Program-made: the position numbers and the translations under genes
In this document: piece by piece, positions 12,146-23,850 of the stretch
Layout: every line of letters begins with the position of its first letter
How positions within the stretch are numbered: the stretch's first letter is position 1
The notes under the pieces: generated by a model
The model's database searches: none
What the model was told of the DNA's origin: nothing
The model's input: the letters and a program-made list of their open reading frames with translations, nothing else
Assembly: GCF_029227915.1 (NCBI RefSeq)
Contig: NC_079884.1
Location: 1,054,001-1,118,000, forward strand
DNA length: 64,000 bases
DNA from: Hydractinia symbiolongicarpus
Lineage: Eukaryota; Cnidaria; Hydrozoa; Anthoathecata; Hydractiniidae
Reading direction: 5' to 3'

Positions 12146-15100
12146 TCACATGACGGCACAGCCGTTATTGTTATTTGCAGCCTCCTTAATGTCCACCGCG
12201 ACATTATCAAAATCGAAAGTCCTAGAAATATCATAACGCAAAAAATCAATTGGACCTGGTGAAAAAGACTAAAACGTTTTTATAAACATTCTCACTTACC
12301 TTGAGTTTGTAAAATCAAGCGACTCAAGATTTCCAGTTTTTTTAACTATCCTTCCTGATAAAGCTTTCTAAAATCAGCCAAAATAAAAAAGCAATAAAAT
12401 TTTATTGTGGAAGAAGTTTATAGAAAAATAATTTAGGTGCTTCTACCTCTTTTGAATAAGGAGATAAAGAATTCCTTTGATCCTGTCGTTGTTGTTTACG
12501 CTTCGTAGAGCTGCAACCTAATTTCTTCGCTCCGTTAGTTAACACGTGCAACGGACGGCGGCTTTCGACAATAGAGGACTCGGTAAGAGTCCAATTTGCC
12601 TTTTGACTGGATGCAGATCCACTCCGTTTTTTCGATGATTTCTACAACAAAACAAATCTGTTAATTATTTTTGTCGGTAGTTCCATTCTTTGTTATGAAG
12701 CAATGTAAAAAGTTCGGGAAAGTACACAACAAAGACCTGGTCTAGTTCTTAACTTCCACCGCACATTTAATTCCAATTAAAGGTTTCTTTAAAAATATTA
12801 AAAATATAGCCAGGGATATTTGTACTATTAGGGACATATTTGAATTCACACCTTAAATTAGGCATTATTTGGCAGGAATAAAAATGTGCTGACTGCAGCA
12901 GATTTCCTAAGAGGGGGGTGGTTTTGTCGCTGATTGTTGTGAGTCGATAAAATTGTTTTAATGATTTCTTTGGGCAGTATGTATTGGAATGAAAGTGAGT
13001 TGGTGGAGGAATCGCCTTCAGTTGGTGAAATCCTCTTCGGTATAGGGTTTAAACTACACGTAGCGATAACAACGTCATTAGACAATTGAATTGAAAAGGT
13101 TAATCAAACTACCTCCTCCAGTATGCTGGACTTCTCAGTATCGATTGAACAGGTTAACTTATGAAAGGTATCTTCACTAAAAGAAAAACTTGGTTTGTTT
13201 GCATCACCGATGTAATTCCCATTTGCGTCAATACTAGGACACGTCCACCGTTTTTGCAAGTCGCTGCTGGTTGCTTGCATTGTACAACTTCTTGCAAGAT
13301 CTGGAAGTCTCTTCAACTTTGCAGAGGAGATAGTAGATGGAAGACCCTGCGTAAAAAAACATTTTTAGAACTACAAGCTGAAAATTTAAAATCACTTAAA
13401 ACAGCAATAATTCACATAGAAGGCTAGATTGAAGTCCTCTTCTATCACAAGACTTGGTCACAACTAGCAAAATTCTTTACTCAAATATTACCACAAGAAA
13501 TTTTTACATTGAAACTTTAATTTTATAATTATAAATTATCAGTGATTCTTTATGCGAGTATTAAAGATATTAGATTACATCGTATAAAACAAAAACCATT
13601 TCGTGAAATTTCAAAGTTGTCCTTTTTTTACACGACTATTTGTTACTTACTTTAACAGAGGAAGATTTCTTATTTTGAAACCTGTGCAGATCTTGCGGTA
13701 CAGATGATGAAATAACATAATCTGTGCGTTTCAATGATGCTAAGTTCGAATGAAGCTGACTAAAACACAAATAAGAAATTTTAGCAGATACAAAACATTC
13801 ATGTTCCTTCAAGCAGAAATACAATGCTGATGAAACTAATATTGTCAAATAGGAAAGACACTGCTCTGGTGGTGCAACAGTAATACTTTATGGCATTTGT
13901 TATAAAATTAAGAAGACTAAATAAGTACTTATTTGAGCCTCATTTCCAAACAGAGACACAAAAAGGTCTTTTTTACCTAACGGCGTGTTTAATATCATGA
14001 CTCCAAGATTTCTGTTCAAACTTCGAGCATAACAACATGGATTTTTCTTTACAAATTATCTAAACAAACATAGTGGCATATTCAACAAAACTAAAAGTTA
14101 AATTAGAAATTTTTGTGAACACTTTGTCAGTAGACATTGCGTTGCTATTGCATAATATCTTCTGTAATGCATATTAGCTACAATGTACCAAATCTATATT
14201 ACAATCTCCTTAAACTTTATCAAGTTTAATTACTAATAAACATTGTACAAAAAAAACATATTTTGCAATAAACCCTGCATTTTAAGATGCAGCATTTATG
14301 TTATTGCAAGGACGTGTTTCTCAGTAGTAGTATTTTGTTAAAAAGTCTCGCCCTGCTGGCGTATTTTTGAGTAACATGTGAAGAGAAGGCTAACGGTTAC
14401 AACAATGTGCTTGTGAAATACTTTATCTTAGCGTGTATAACAGTTCACAAGGTCTTAGGCCACCCCAAAATGCATGCAACATAAAAACGCAACAAAGCTT
14501 CCAACCTTAAATAAACCATTCCCATTACTTTGGTTACCCATCACTTGCTCAATAATGCAGTTGACTAATGGATATATATCACAGCAACGGTAAGTGCTAG
14601 AATAGATAAATATACATCACATATCATCTAAGCTCAAAACTGAGGGAAAATCAAAAATTTTAATATTCTACCACGTGTTTCATTTAAAGGAAAAATTGAG
14701 TACTTTATGATTCAGCTCAGGCATAAAAACAACAACAACATCAACATTCACCAACAAGCTTGACTTGATTAGATTGCTAAAATGTATGGTCTATGTAATC
14801 TATGCTTGAGTAGTGCATTGATAACAATATTACTAGTCCATACAGGATTCACACATGATTTCTTATCTTTTAAAGAACTTAGAATGTTTCAGGAAAAAGG
14901 GATGTTTGGATAAGTGAGCTAGTCCGGTCAACAGAGCTCTCAGACACTCTAATAAATATTTGCCAAAAATAAAATGTATTTATATAAGAAGCCTTGCCAT
15001 GTTCTGGATTCAATATGCTGTGATTCACCTCCATGTCAAGGAGTTTGGATGGAGCCCAGGAATCCTGTTGTTCTCACATAGCATAATGATATAAATATTT

Positions 15101-18100
15101 GAATATTCATAGTAATGCACACATAGCAACCTTTTAAAAACTTTATGTAGTGAATAAACATCAAAATAACTCACCAGGATGTTTCTTTCTTTGCACACAA
15201 AAGTAGATCATTAAACAAAAACAATGTTTTCTCTTTTGCTCTGCCTCGTTCACTTATCTAATAAAAATTAAATGAGTGCTCAGTTTTAAATTGGGTATAG
15301 AAGCTAATTTTTAACCACATTGGATGCAGTGTTCTGATTTTTAGTTTTATTAACATTAGATATAGTAGCTAATTTTATAACTAAAATGGATAAAGTAAAA
15401 CTTACCTTAGTTACAACACCCTCTCTGATAAAATATCGTCCTAAGAACAACATAAAAAAACAAGAGTTTATGAATACACCACGCAAAGTTCAAAGTAATA
15501 TTCTTGGAATAAAACAGGCATATAAGTACTTTAGTAAATTTTAATGTAATGATTCTTATATCTGATGGGATTAAAAAACAGTAGAATTTTTCCATCTGTA
15601 TAAACCGTCTAGCAACCAATGTTGAGCACTAATTTATACCTGGTGCTAATATCTTTGGAGCTGTACTGCCAGTAAAACTGTTTTGTATAGATAACATTTT
15701 GTGAAAGTTTTCATGTTGCCTCACACACTCATTTATGTGGGTTGCCACTTTTGATATCTTTTCGAATGCATCTAAAATATAAACAAAAAATGGTTATATA
15801 ATGTGCTATTTGGGCCTCAACCTAATTCTGATAATGGGGAAATGATTCTGACCCTCCCTTCCCTCCCAATTAAGCTTTGCAGAGTTGTAGAATGACATAA
15901 AAAAAACGAAATTATTTCTCGAGCCTCAACTATTAAGTTGAGGCTCAGAATATTATTGTTAAGAAAATACATATCCAACATTGTAAGATTGAAAATTTAT
16001 GAAGGTGATAGATAAACAGACTAATTTTACCTTTTAACTTTGAAAAATCTGGATCATATTCAAAGGTTTTGCTCAAAAGATTCTCCAGCAGAAGACGATA
16101 TCTAATAAAAGCATGTAGCAACATAAATATTTTACAACTGCGTTAGAAAAAAAAGCAAAATAATAAACCTTAGCAAACACTAGAACACCGAGACATTAAA
16201 GAGCTAATAAATTTAAAGAAAAAAGTATACGCAATTTCAGAACACCCTTCATAAAATCATAAAATTCCGAAATTATTCAAATCAAGCTTTAATAATTTCT
16301 GACTAATTCTAAATTTTGCCCCACTCTCCTGACTGAGTTAACAAAACTTAAGGGATGATCTAAACATCGAAATTGTAACTCAATATTTAGATTTTAACCC
16401 GCTTCTTTTCGCCCTAAACATCAGATTAAAAAAATATTCATGTCTACGGTTGTGAAGCATGTAACTGTTAAATCATTTAAAAATACTTTCTATGCTCCCA
16501 AAATTTTTTACTATAATCATTTAAGTTCAATGAAACTTCTCTTTCATATCTTGGACATTTGTAGGCACACAAAAAAATACAAAGATAATTTTCAATACCT
16601 TGGAACTCTTTGAATAGGTGTTACAAGGAGAGCACTGAACTTTAAAGATTGCATTTCCTCTCTGCTCTCTTGAAACTTCAACAACCTCGAAAAATCAGGA
16701 TTTTTTACTTGTTGCTCCTAAAGATTTAGAAAACACAAACAAAACATAAAAAAAATACCTTTATGTTTATGTTAAAAATTAAAAAATCTAAACTTATAAT
16801 ACCTCTAACAGTTTATTAGCATTATCAAAGTTATTTGCATACAAAGAGTAGAGTTTCATGAACGGTGCAAGCTCCAACAAAGCATGAGCAACTCCTTGTT
16901 CTTCCATTGATTCTAGTAAATGTGAGGACACAGATTGGATGGCTTCGATATTAGAAAAAATCCCATCAATCAATCTTGGTGATAACACAGAGGATACTTT
17001 GATTGGTTCCAAAAATAACTAAAGATAAGAGGTATGTGGTATTCGTTGTTAAAAAGGTAGCTTCTGAACTGCCAAGTTTTGTCAACATAGGAGCCAAAGT
17101 AATTCCCCACACCGAACCTTAATTAAGAGCTCTCACTCTTAACACCCCTTCTGAAGTGTCTAAAGAAACGTAAATACAATCAGCGTGTATTAGATAACGA
17201 ACATGGCCCATTCACCCCACTTGTCTTTTCCATAAACGGGGGAATGAGCAAAGAATGCTCTGTATTTTACAAATTTCTTGCAGAAAAAATTTCACAGAAA
17301 TCCAGCAAACAATAGGATAAAATAATGAATTGGATGAGATGTAAACTCTCCTTCTTAATAATGAAATCTGCTTTGCTTTGCCTTAGAGGCCTTGAATACC
17401 AAGTTGCACACAGGGGTGGTTAATGATTTTGATCTTGCTTGTGTAGATGCCAGAATAAAAGTTTTTGTTTTATTTAGTCACAAATGCGCACTTCTCTTCT
17501 ACCGTAATGCTTCAAATAAACGCCCCCCATTTATTAAACGTCCCCCCCCCCTCCCCTCAAATAGACGCCCCTCCTTTTCAGTCATTTTTTAAATAAACAG
17601 CCGCCTCAAATAGATCTCATAAGGAAGTTTATGCAAGGCAATAGTAGAAGTATACTTACTTACTTTTTTCCTAAATCTTAGGTTTAAGGTTAAAAATTCA
17701 GCTTTTCGCTTTTGAAGTTCATTCTCTAAAACATGTGAATATCTTTTATTTTCTGTTGTGAAGATATATAGTATAGGTATCCTTAAAAACTGCAAAAGAG
17801 ACGAAGTGTAAAAAATTAATAATCGTCCCCTCTTTTAAACGCCTCCCCTTGAATAGAAGCCCCTCCAAAATGTCAAAAAATTTAATAAACGCCCTGGGCG
17901 TTTATTTAAAGCATTACGGTATTCAGTCAAACATTGGCATCTATACTGTCCCTTCTTTATTAATTTTCATTTTATTTAACCTTAGATTATTTATATTTCA
18001 ATTAAATTGTAATTATTTTTTAATGAATAAACATATTTATTTCTTCTTTAAAAATAAATAAATTCAGCGTCTATATATATATATATATATGTATATATAT

Positions 18101-19716
18101 ACTTATCATAAATATATAATATATATTGATATATCATGTGACAACTTCAAGATATTATTTGTATTACAACACTTCACTTTTTCCTTCTCAACCGAAGAAG
18201 CACTGTCCTCAAATCAGCATCCAAAGCAAATAAGTGCGTCTCTAATAGTCTTCCTAATTCATGTCCCTACTTGACAGTTACTGATGGGAATGCTGCCGAA
18301 ATTCTTGTTTACATAGCAAATTTTTGTGTGTTTTTATTAAACATGGATGTAACTTGAATCCCACTTCTATGTTCTCCCTTAAATGGCATCTCACAGCAGC
18401 AAAGGGAATATCGCCAATTGACATAAAGCGAATTGAATTAGAAAGACTAAATTGTCAAAAGAACTAAGATGTGTGGGGGTGTTTATTCAATGTACTTTTG
18501 TTGATTATTCACAAACTAATACACATCAGAATAAAACATTTATTTCTGTCTTACTGTGGTTAGGAGCATGAGGTGGTATTGATACGTTTTCTCAGTTTCG
18601 TATATTTCATTCAAAATTTTTTTTCTTTTTCTGCTGATACTTCTCTCCTGTAATGAAATTAACAAATCAATAAGTAACCTGCTTTATATCAATTTAACAA
18701 GTCAGGCATCACTCTATTTTTGTGTTATGTAATGTAAAAATGATGATAAAGATGTGATACGTGATAACTTTACTTCTATCAAAATAGATATCTTTATACA
18801 AAAAATTTTCACAAGCAATTTACGCAAGTAATTGGGTGTGTCTGATAATCGATCAACATGAAACTCTAAGAGGTCGTTTACGTGTGAAATCTCATCCCGG
18901 GATAAGTTTTGTCCCAGGATGAGTTCATTCCTGTGTCTACTGGAAGTCCTCACAATGTTTACATGTTTAAGGCGGGATGCAATTTCATCTATTATTGGAC
19001 CATTTATTATGGTTCTTATGTTTCTACATGAGAAAGTGTTTTAAAAATGCAAGCCATTTCAATGTTACTTTGACAATTATTCATCATTTTTATCTATTTT
19101 TATATCTAAATCTAGCCAATGCTTTATTTCTAGCAAAAACAGCTTCTCTCAGAAGAATTACATTGTTTCTATGTTGTTCTGCTAGTTTTATTAATAATAC
19201 TATATGCAACTGTAACAGAAGAGATGCTATACTTAAAGTCGATAAAATTGTGATCAACAATATTACACTTCTACTCTCAGGCCCCATCATTTTGCGTTTC
19301 TCGTTTGACATTTTTACTCACAAATTAAAAGATATCACTTCGAATTATGATACGCAAAGTTAGCAAAATTAATCCTGGGATGAGGCTCATGTGCAAACAC
19401 TTTTTGTTTCATCCTGGGACAAGTTTCATCCTGGGATGAGATTTCATCCCGCCTGCGTGTAAACGAGATCTAAGTCCTGTACTTAAAATTTAAATTTTAT
19501 GATGCACTTATCATTATGTTTATATGAAAATAAAATAGCAAGATTAATCTCCAACTGACCATGCAAAATTATCTGTTTATGTAAGGTAAACATATGTAAA
19601 GCACTAGCTGATAGCAGTAGCTTTGGTATTTAAAGACTTCATACCTTGATACTTTCTTGAGGAACTTCATTGCTACTGATTGATGTTGAACTTTCACTAT
19701 TATGTGAATTAATCAT
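12146..19716 (-). CDS. RhoGEF (DH-PH) with a C-terminal CaaX box, 558 residues, 15 exons
   Basis: Exons (minus): 19718-19645 (ATG at 19716), 18647-18555, 17018-16803, 16717-16599, 16101-16031, 15771-15640, 15440-15406, 15257-15175, 14596-14506, 14059-13977, 13759-13651, 13346-13113, 12641-12447, 12367-12300, 12221-12146. Every junction has AG/GT borders and compatible phase. The DH domain (about 33-220) starts [16 protein letters not shown] and contains [30 protein letters not shown] and [20 protein letters not shown]. The PH domain (about 237-335) contains [17 protein letters not shown] and, near its end, [18 protein letters not shown] proteins load GTP onto Rho GTPases. The Ser/Lys-rich tail has no other domain and ends GCAVM-stop, a CaaX box predicted to be farnesylated. 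One donor (GTTGGA at 14505) is non-canonical beyond GT. The start is provisional: the ATG lies two bases into its exon, so an upstream exon is possible. I cannot assign a subfamily. Confidence 0.82.
17501..17920. mobile_element. MITE with ACCGTAATGC termini, 420 bp
   Basis: Begins ACCGTAATGCTTCAAATAAA and ends with the complement (TTTATTTAAAGCATTACGGT). Inside both ends are C-rich repeats of the type AAACGCCCC. It lies in the intron between the first two DH exons of the RhoGEF. A third terminus, ACCGTAATGCTTCGAATGAA, occurs at about 52727. Confidence 0.85.
18870..19470. mobile_element. PIF/Harbinger-like MITE, 601 bp, TAA target duplication
   Basis: Termini GAGGTCGTTTACGTGTG and (complement) GATCTCGTTTACACGC are followed inside by several copies of TCATCCCAGGATGA-type palindromes. 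The element is flanked on both sides by TAA (18867-18869 and 19471-19473), the 3 bp TWA duplication typical of PIF/Harbinger. The open frames inside (for example 18977-19363) are not supported as genes. It lies in an intron of the RhoGEF gene. Confidence 0.8.
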
Positions 19717-19743
19717 CTCTAAGAAATAAAAAAATATATAAAG

Positions 19744-19985
<242 letters not shown>

Positions 19986-20621
19986 TTACTCAGCAACTAC
20001 AGTTCACCAGCCTAAAAATTGCACATATGCTTACATGCTTGAAAGTTAAGCAAGTGGAGTGACCTAGTACTATAGTCATTTGTTTAGACATATTTAGCAG
20101 GCTGTGCAAGAATGTTCCTGCTCAGAGGAATCGTATCCCAATTAGAAAAAAAGTACTGAAAAAATTAGAATTAGTCAAGATTTGGGGGTATATTAATCTA
20201 CAGGTATACATTTCTATATTCAAAACTACAATGTTTTCCCCAACCTAAGACAATAAAAATAACATTTTGTGTCACTTATCAATTAAATTCAAGGTCATTC
20301 AAAGTCAACTTTTAGTAATGTAGCACTAATTTTTGCATCCACTTGCACTAATGGGGTTGTCAGCAGAATCTATTTTGATCATTTTTTTTTAGCAAACAAG
20401 ATCTGTTCGTGCCAAACTATGAAACACAATATCTTTTACAGGCTTCTCGTTTTATGTGTTTACGTGGTCAATCAGGTACGCCATTTGACCATGTTACGCG
20501 ATTGCATAGCGTACCTCATTTGCTCTGGGTACGCGATTTTTAAAATGGCTTATTATTTGTTTAACAGCGCACGTTACAAGTGTGATACAGGCTCCAAGGT
20601 TAATCTTTGTTGCACATTCAT

Positions 20622-21606
20622 TTTGCGGTAGAAAAGTGGGGGACGTTTAAATTATGAAAACCAAACACATTGATTGAGTGTCTCTGATAGCAACTCTCTC
20701 AATCTTAACTTCCTTTTCTACTTGTCCAAAATAGTATGCATGACTATACTGTTATATTCACAAATTTATTGTTTATTTTTCAAGTCCTCACAAGCAAATA
20801 GGCAAAAATATGCTTCAGGGTTCGAATTAGCAGTTCGCAATTCGCGAATTGAAATGCCATTTTTGCGAATCACTTTGCAAAGAAAATGACAAAACTGTGA
20901 ATCGAATATTTTTAAGCGGCGATAGAAATGCTTTATTAGATCGCGTTTAAAAAGTTTAAGAATGAAGAAAGGTGATAGAAAAGCTTTGTTAGATCTCATT
21001 TTAAAAATTTAAGAACAAAGAACGGCGATAGAAATGCTTTTTTAGATCACAGCGATAGAAATGTTTTTTTAGATTGGTGTTAAAAATTTTAGAACAAAGA
21101 ACTGCAATAGAAAAGCTTTGTTAGATCGCATTTTAAAAATTAAGAACGAAAATAGGCGATAGATCGCAGGTTTAAAAATTTAACATGTAGCAATTATTTT
21201 CGTGTGATTTGAAAGAAACTCGCTATCCTATTGTGTTTTTGAATGAAAGCAATTATTTTTTAAGTTGAGCATACACGCACGCTTTCATCTGGACAGTACT
21301 GTCAACAGCATTTTACTACAAGACTTATGTTTGAAACAAACATATTTTTTGTGAAAGCAACTTTAATCACTATACTGTAATTAACTTGCATTGTAATGTT
21401 CACTAAAACTGGTCAAGAACCTCTGAAACATTGATTACCTTTTGAATGTTTTTTTACAGCATGCTATAAAAATAAACTTATTTCATTTTTGCAACACTAT
21501 TTCGGCTATCAGAGACAAGAAAGTTAAAACTGAGAGAGTCGCTAGTTCAGACGCTCAGTTCTTGTGTTTGGGGTTCACGAGTTTGAACGTCCCCCACTTG
21601 TCTCCA
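20622..21606. mobile_element. TIR element, about 985 bp, with internal 53 bp tandem repeats
   Basis: The left end (TTTGCGGTAGAAAAGTG, then GGACGTTTAAATTATGA and ACTCTCTCAATCTTAAC) is inverted at the right end (GTTAAAACTGAGAGAGT ... GAACGTCCCCCACTTG). Between them, 20915-21180 carries about five copies of the GCGATAGAAATGCTTT / TAGATCGCGTTT unit, also found at 4026-4415. No transposase frame, so it is non-autonomous. Its end sequence recurs at 9-160. Confidence 0.75.
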
Positions 21607-21854
21607 ACAAAAAAATAATAATGCAGGTAAAATTAAAGCTCACAGGTCACAAAAAAATACAAATTCTTGTCAAAAAACAAGTAGCTACTAATGAACAAGC
21701 CAATGGTAATTGATCTATGGTGTTCCCAGGCCACATCTAGATAGTGGTTTACTTCGTTACAAAGTGCCGAATTTTTTGCGAACCGACTTTACTTTTCTAA
21801 TTCGAACCCTGGCTTCGTTTTCGAATTAAAAAAATCTTTATCAACATGGCTTAA

Positions 21855-22558
21855 AGGGAACCCTAGACATAAAATGATGTTGGCCTTATATTATAGAGCT
21901 TAAAAAGTTAGCTAACAAGTCTTTTTAAATTTTTTAAAAAGCTCTTTTTGTTCCCAAGATATTCGCATTTAAAGAATTTCAGATTTAATTATGCTGCATG
22001 AATTATGATGTCATATATTTCAGTAATAGCAAATTTGGACATTTTCTTTCATCAGTAATTTTAGACCTGTTAAGTGATGTGCATTCAAACTTTATCAATG
22101 CATAGATATTATAAAGGGTAATTGATTAACATAAATTTTTTTGCCAAAATGACACTCACTTGCTCGCCCCAGGCTTCTTATTTTTTTGCTGACGACTCAA
22201 TAACTCAGGATTTGCAACTTGGTTTGCAATCAAATTTTGTGGGTAAGCTTGTATAAGCCCTATATGTTTACTCACAAAATTTGATTGCAAACCGACATGC
22301 AGACCCCAAGTTATGAGTTTGTCCGCAAAAATTTAAGAGGCCTGGGACGAGCTAGCAAGTGTCATTTTGGCAATAAAATTTATGTTAATCAATTAACCCT
22401 TATAATATCTGCAGCATACAGCATAATAAAATCTGAAATTCTTTAAATGTGAAATCTTGCGAACGAAAAGAGCTTTTTAAAAAATTTAAAAGACTTGTTA
22501 GCTAACTTTTTAAGCTCTATAATAAAAGTCTAACATCATTTTATACCTCGGGTTCCCT
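21855..22558. mobile_element. Large foldback (inverted-repeat) element flanked by TTAA
   Basis: The left terminus AGGGAACCCTAGACATAAAA and the complement of the right terminus, AGGGAACCCGAGGTATAAAA, begin arms that stay complementary over several hundred bases. Inner landmarks are TTAGCTAACAAGTC, AATGACACTCACTTGCT and ATCAAATTTTGTG with their complements. TTAA lies at both edges (21851-21854 and 22559-22562), as in piggyBac-type insertions. The left arm has about 100 bases with no partner in the right arm. No coding capacity. Confidence 0.78.
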
Positions 22559-23253
22559 TTAAATAAAACTTCAAAATTTGATCAGAAAGTTCAACCACAT
22601 TTTTACAAAATTTATACAGACAACAACAGCACGTTTTCGTTTTTAAAATTGTTTGAATAACACTTGCGGCATAAAAAGATCCATGAAGTCCTATGGTTTC
22701 TAATTTTTTTGTCATATGAAGAAATTATCTATAATTAAATCCATGATAAAATGTCTGTTCCGCCTGTAAGTGCAGTTTGCAGACTTGCTTTATCCATGCA
22801 CCGTCGGGGTTCACCTTCGCATTAGTTAAGAATCGCATGGCTGGTTTTCTTGTGTAAGACTTGGTTACCAACGAAGAAGGGACCAGGCAAAAGAGATTTG
22901 TGTCTACGTAGTTCTTTTAACTAAGTCAGGACTCGGTGAATTAGCTAGGATGGTCAGGTTGGCTATGAATAGGCTTGCTCATGGATTAAAAAGGACTAGG
23001 ATTATTCAATAATTCTGAGATCTACAAGTGTCCGACCAAGAAAAGAATGTAAACTAAACATTGCTAGCATCACAGCATGTGGATTTATTGCAATAAAGAG
23101 ACCACCACACATAGATAAAACAACAATTTCTATTTTTTATTAGGAAGTAATCTGTCAACGGAGGTACACAGTTCTTCCCGTACCTTACGTAATTCAGGTA
23201 CACGATAGGGCGTAGGAACGCGATCAGGTACCTCAAAATGAGAAACCTGCTTA

Positions 23254-23380
23254 TCTATATATACCCATATAAGTCTGTCTGTCTTTCTGTCACGCAAAAT
23301 GGTAGCTTAGCTGTGCAGGTATAAATGCGGTATAAAAAGGACGAGAAAACCCATGGATTTTTCCATGGGCTAACGGCTAG
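23254..23380 (+). mobile_element. Short Helitron-like element, 127 bp
   Basis: Starts TCTATATATACCC after an A. It contains GTCTGTCTGTCTTTCTGTCA and CGCAAAATGGTAGCTTAGCT, then a 3' hairpin (CCCATGGA / TCCATGGG) followed by CTAACGGCTAG and a T. A TC start, a terminal hairpin and CTRR end with A/T insertion flanks are the classic Helitron signature. A second copy lies at 37588-37732. Confidence 0.7.
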
Positions 23381-23498
23381 TATATAATAATATGAAAACT
23401 GTTCTTTTAACAAATCTATAAAACATCACTATCAAACTGTTCTGTAACAAAGCCTTGTAGTTATTACAAAGATTGGCATCAGTAAGGTTAAAGTTAGT

Positions 23499-23850
23499 GA
23501 AGCCATAGATTAGTGGTTATAGCTCTCGTACTCTGTGCGGGAGACCGGGGTTCGATTCCTCTTGACGGTGATTCAACATGGGCGAGTGAATGTTACCATA
23601 GCCCCGGGTTAACCCAAGCCATGTGAGGGAAATTGGGAAGATGGCACACTGTGTGGGCCGTTGGATGTTGCCGGGAGTTGTTTAGTAGAGCGCGGGCTCT
23701 AATTGGGTCTGCGTAGCTCAAAATGAGCATTAAATACTCTAGGATTCTCCATCTAAGCCATGGCCCCTCCTGGAAACAATAGACGGGGTATATCCCTCGA
23801 TATTTGTGAGGCTAGCCATGTAAAATATGCACATCTATCTATCTATCGCA
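23499..23850 (+). mobile_element. tRNA-derived SINE, full length
   Basis: The tRNA-like head has an A box (TAGATTAGTGG, 23506-23516) and a B box (GGTTCGATTCC, 23549-23559) at normal spacing. The body contains AGCCCCGGGTTAACCCAAGC and TAGCTCAAAATGAGCATTAA, and the 3' end is an ATCT microsatellite. It is expected to be transcribed by Pol III and moved by a partner LINE. Two 5'-truncated copies in the opposite orientation lie 1.6-2.2 kb downstream. Confidence 0.85.

Noticed and set aside
12858-13085. 75-codon minus frame between RhoGEF exons, possibly an alternative last exon
   Set aside because: Flanking exons 13346-13113 and 12641-12447 join in phase 0 without it, and only a weak acceptor (GTGTAG near 13050) is present. 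It could still be an alternative exon.
17589-17795. Minus-strand frame with a helical, basic sequence and apparent splice sites between the first DH exons
   Set aside because: It lies inside the ACCGTAATGC MITE, its entry phase does not match the neighbouring exons, and the flanking exons join directly in phase to give an uninterrupted DH domain.
18977-19363. 128-codon open frame
   Set aside because: It is wholly inside the Harbinger-like MITE, with no domain and no splice context.
23499-23575. Genuine tRNA gene
   Set aside because: A and B boxes are present, but the cloverleaf stems are not complementary and the sequence continues into a SINE body with truncated copies nearby.
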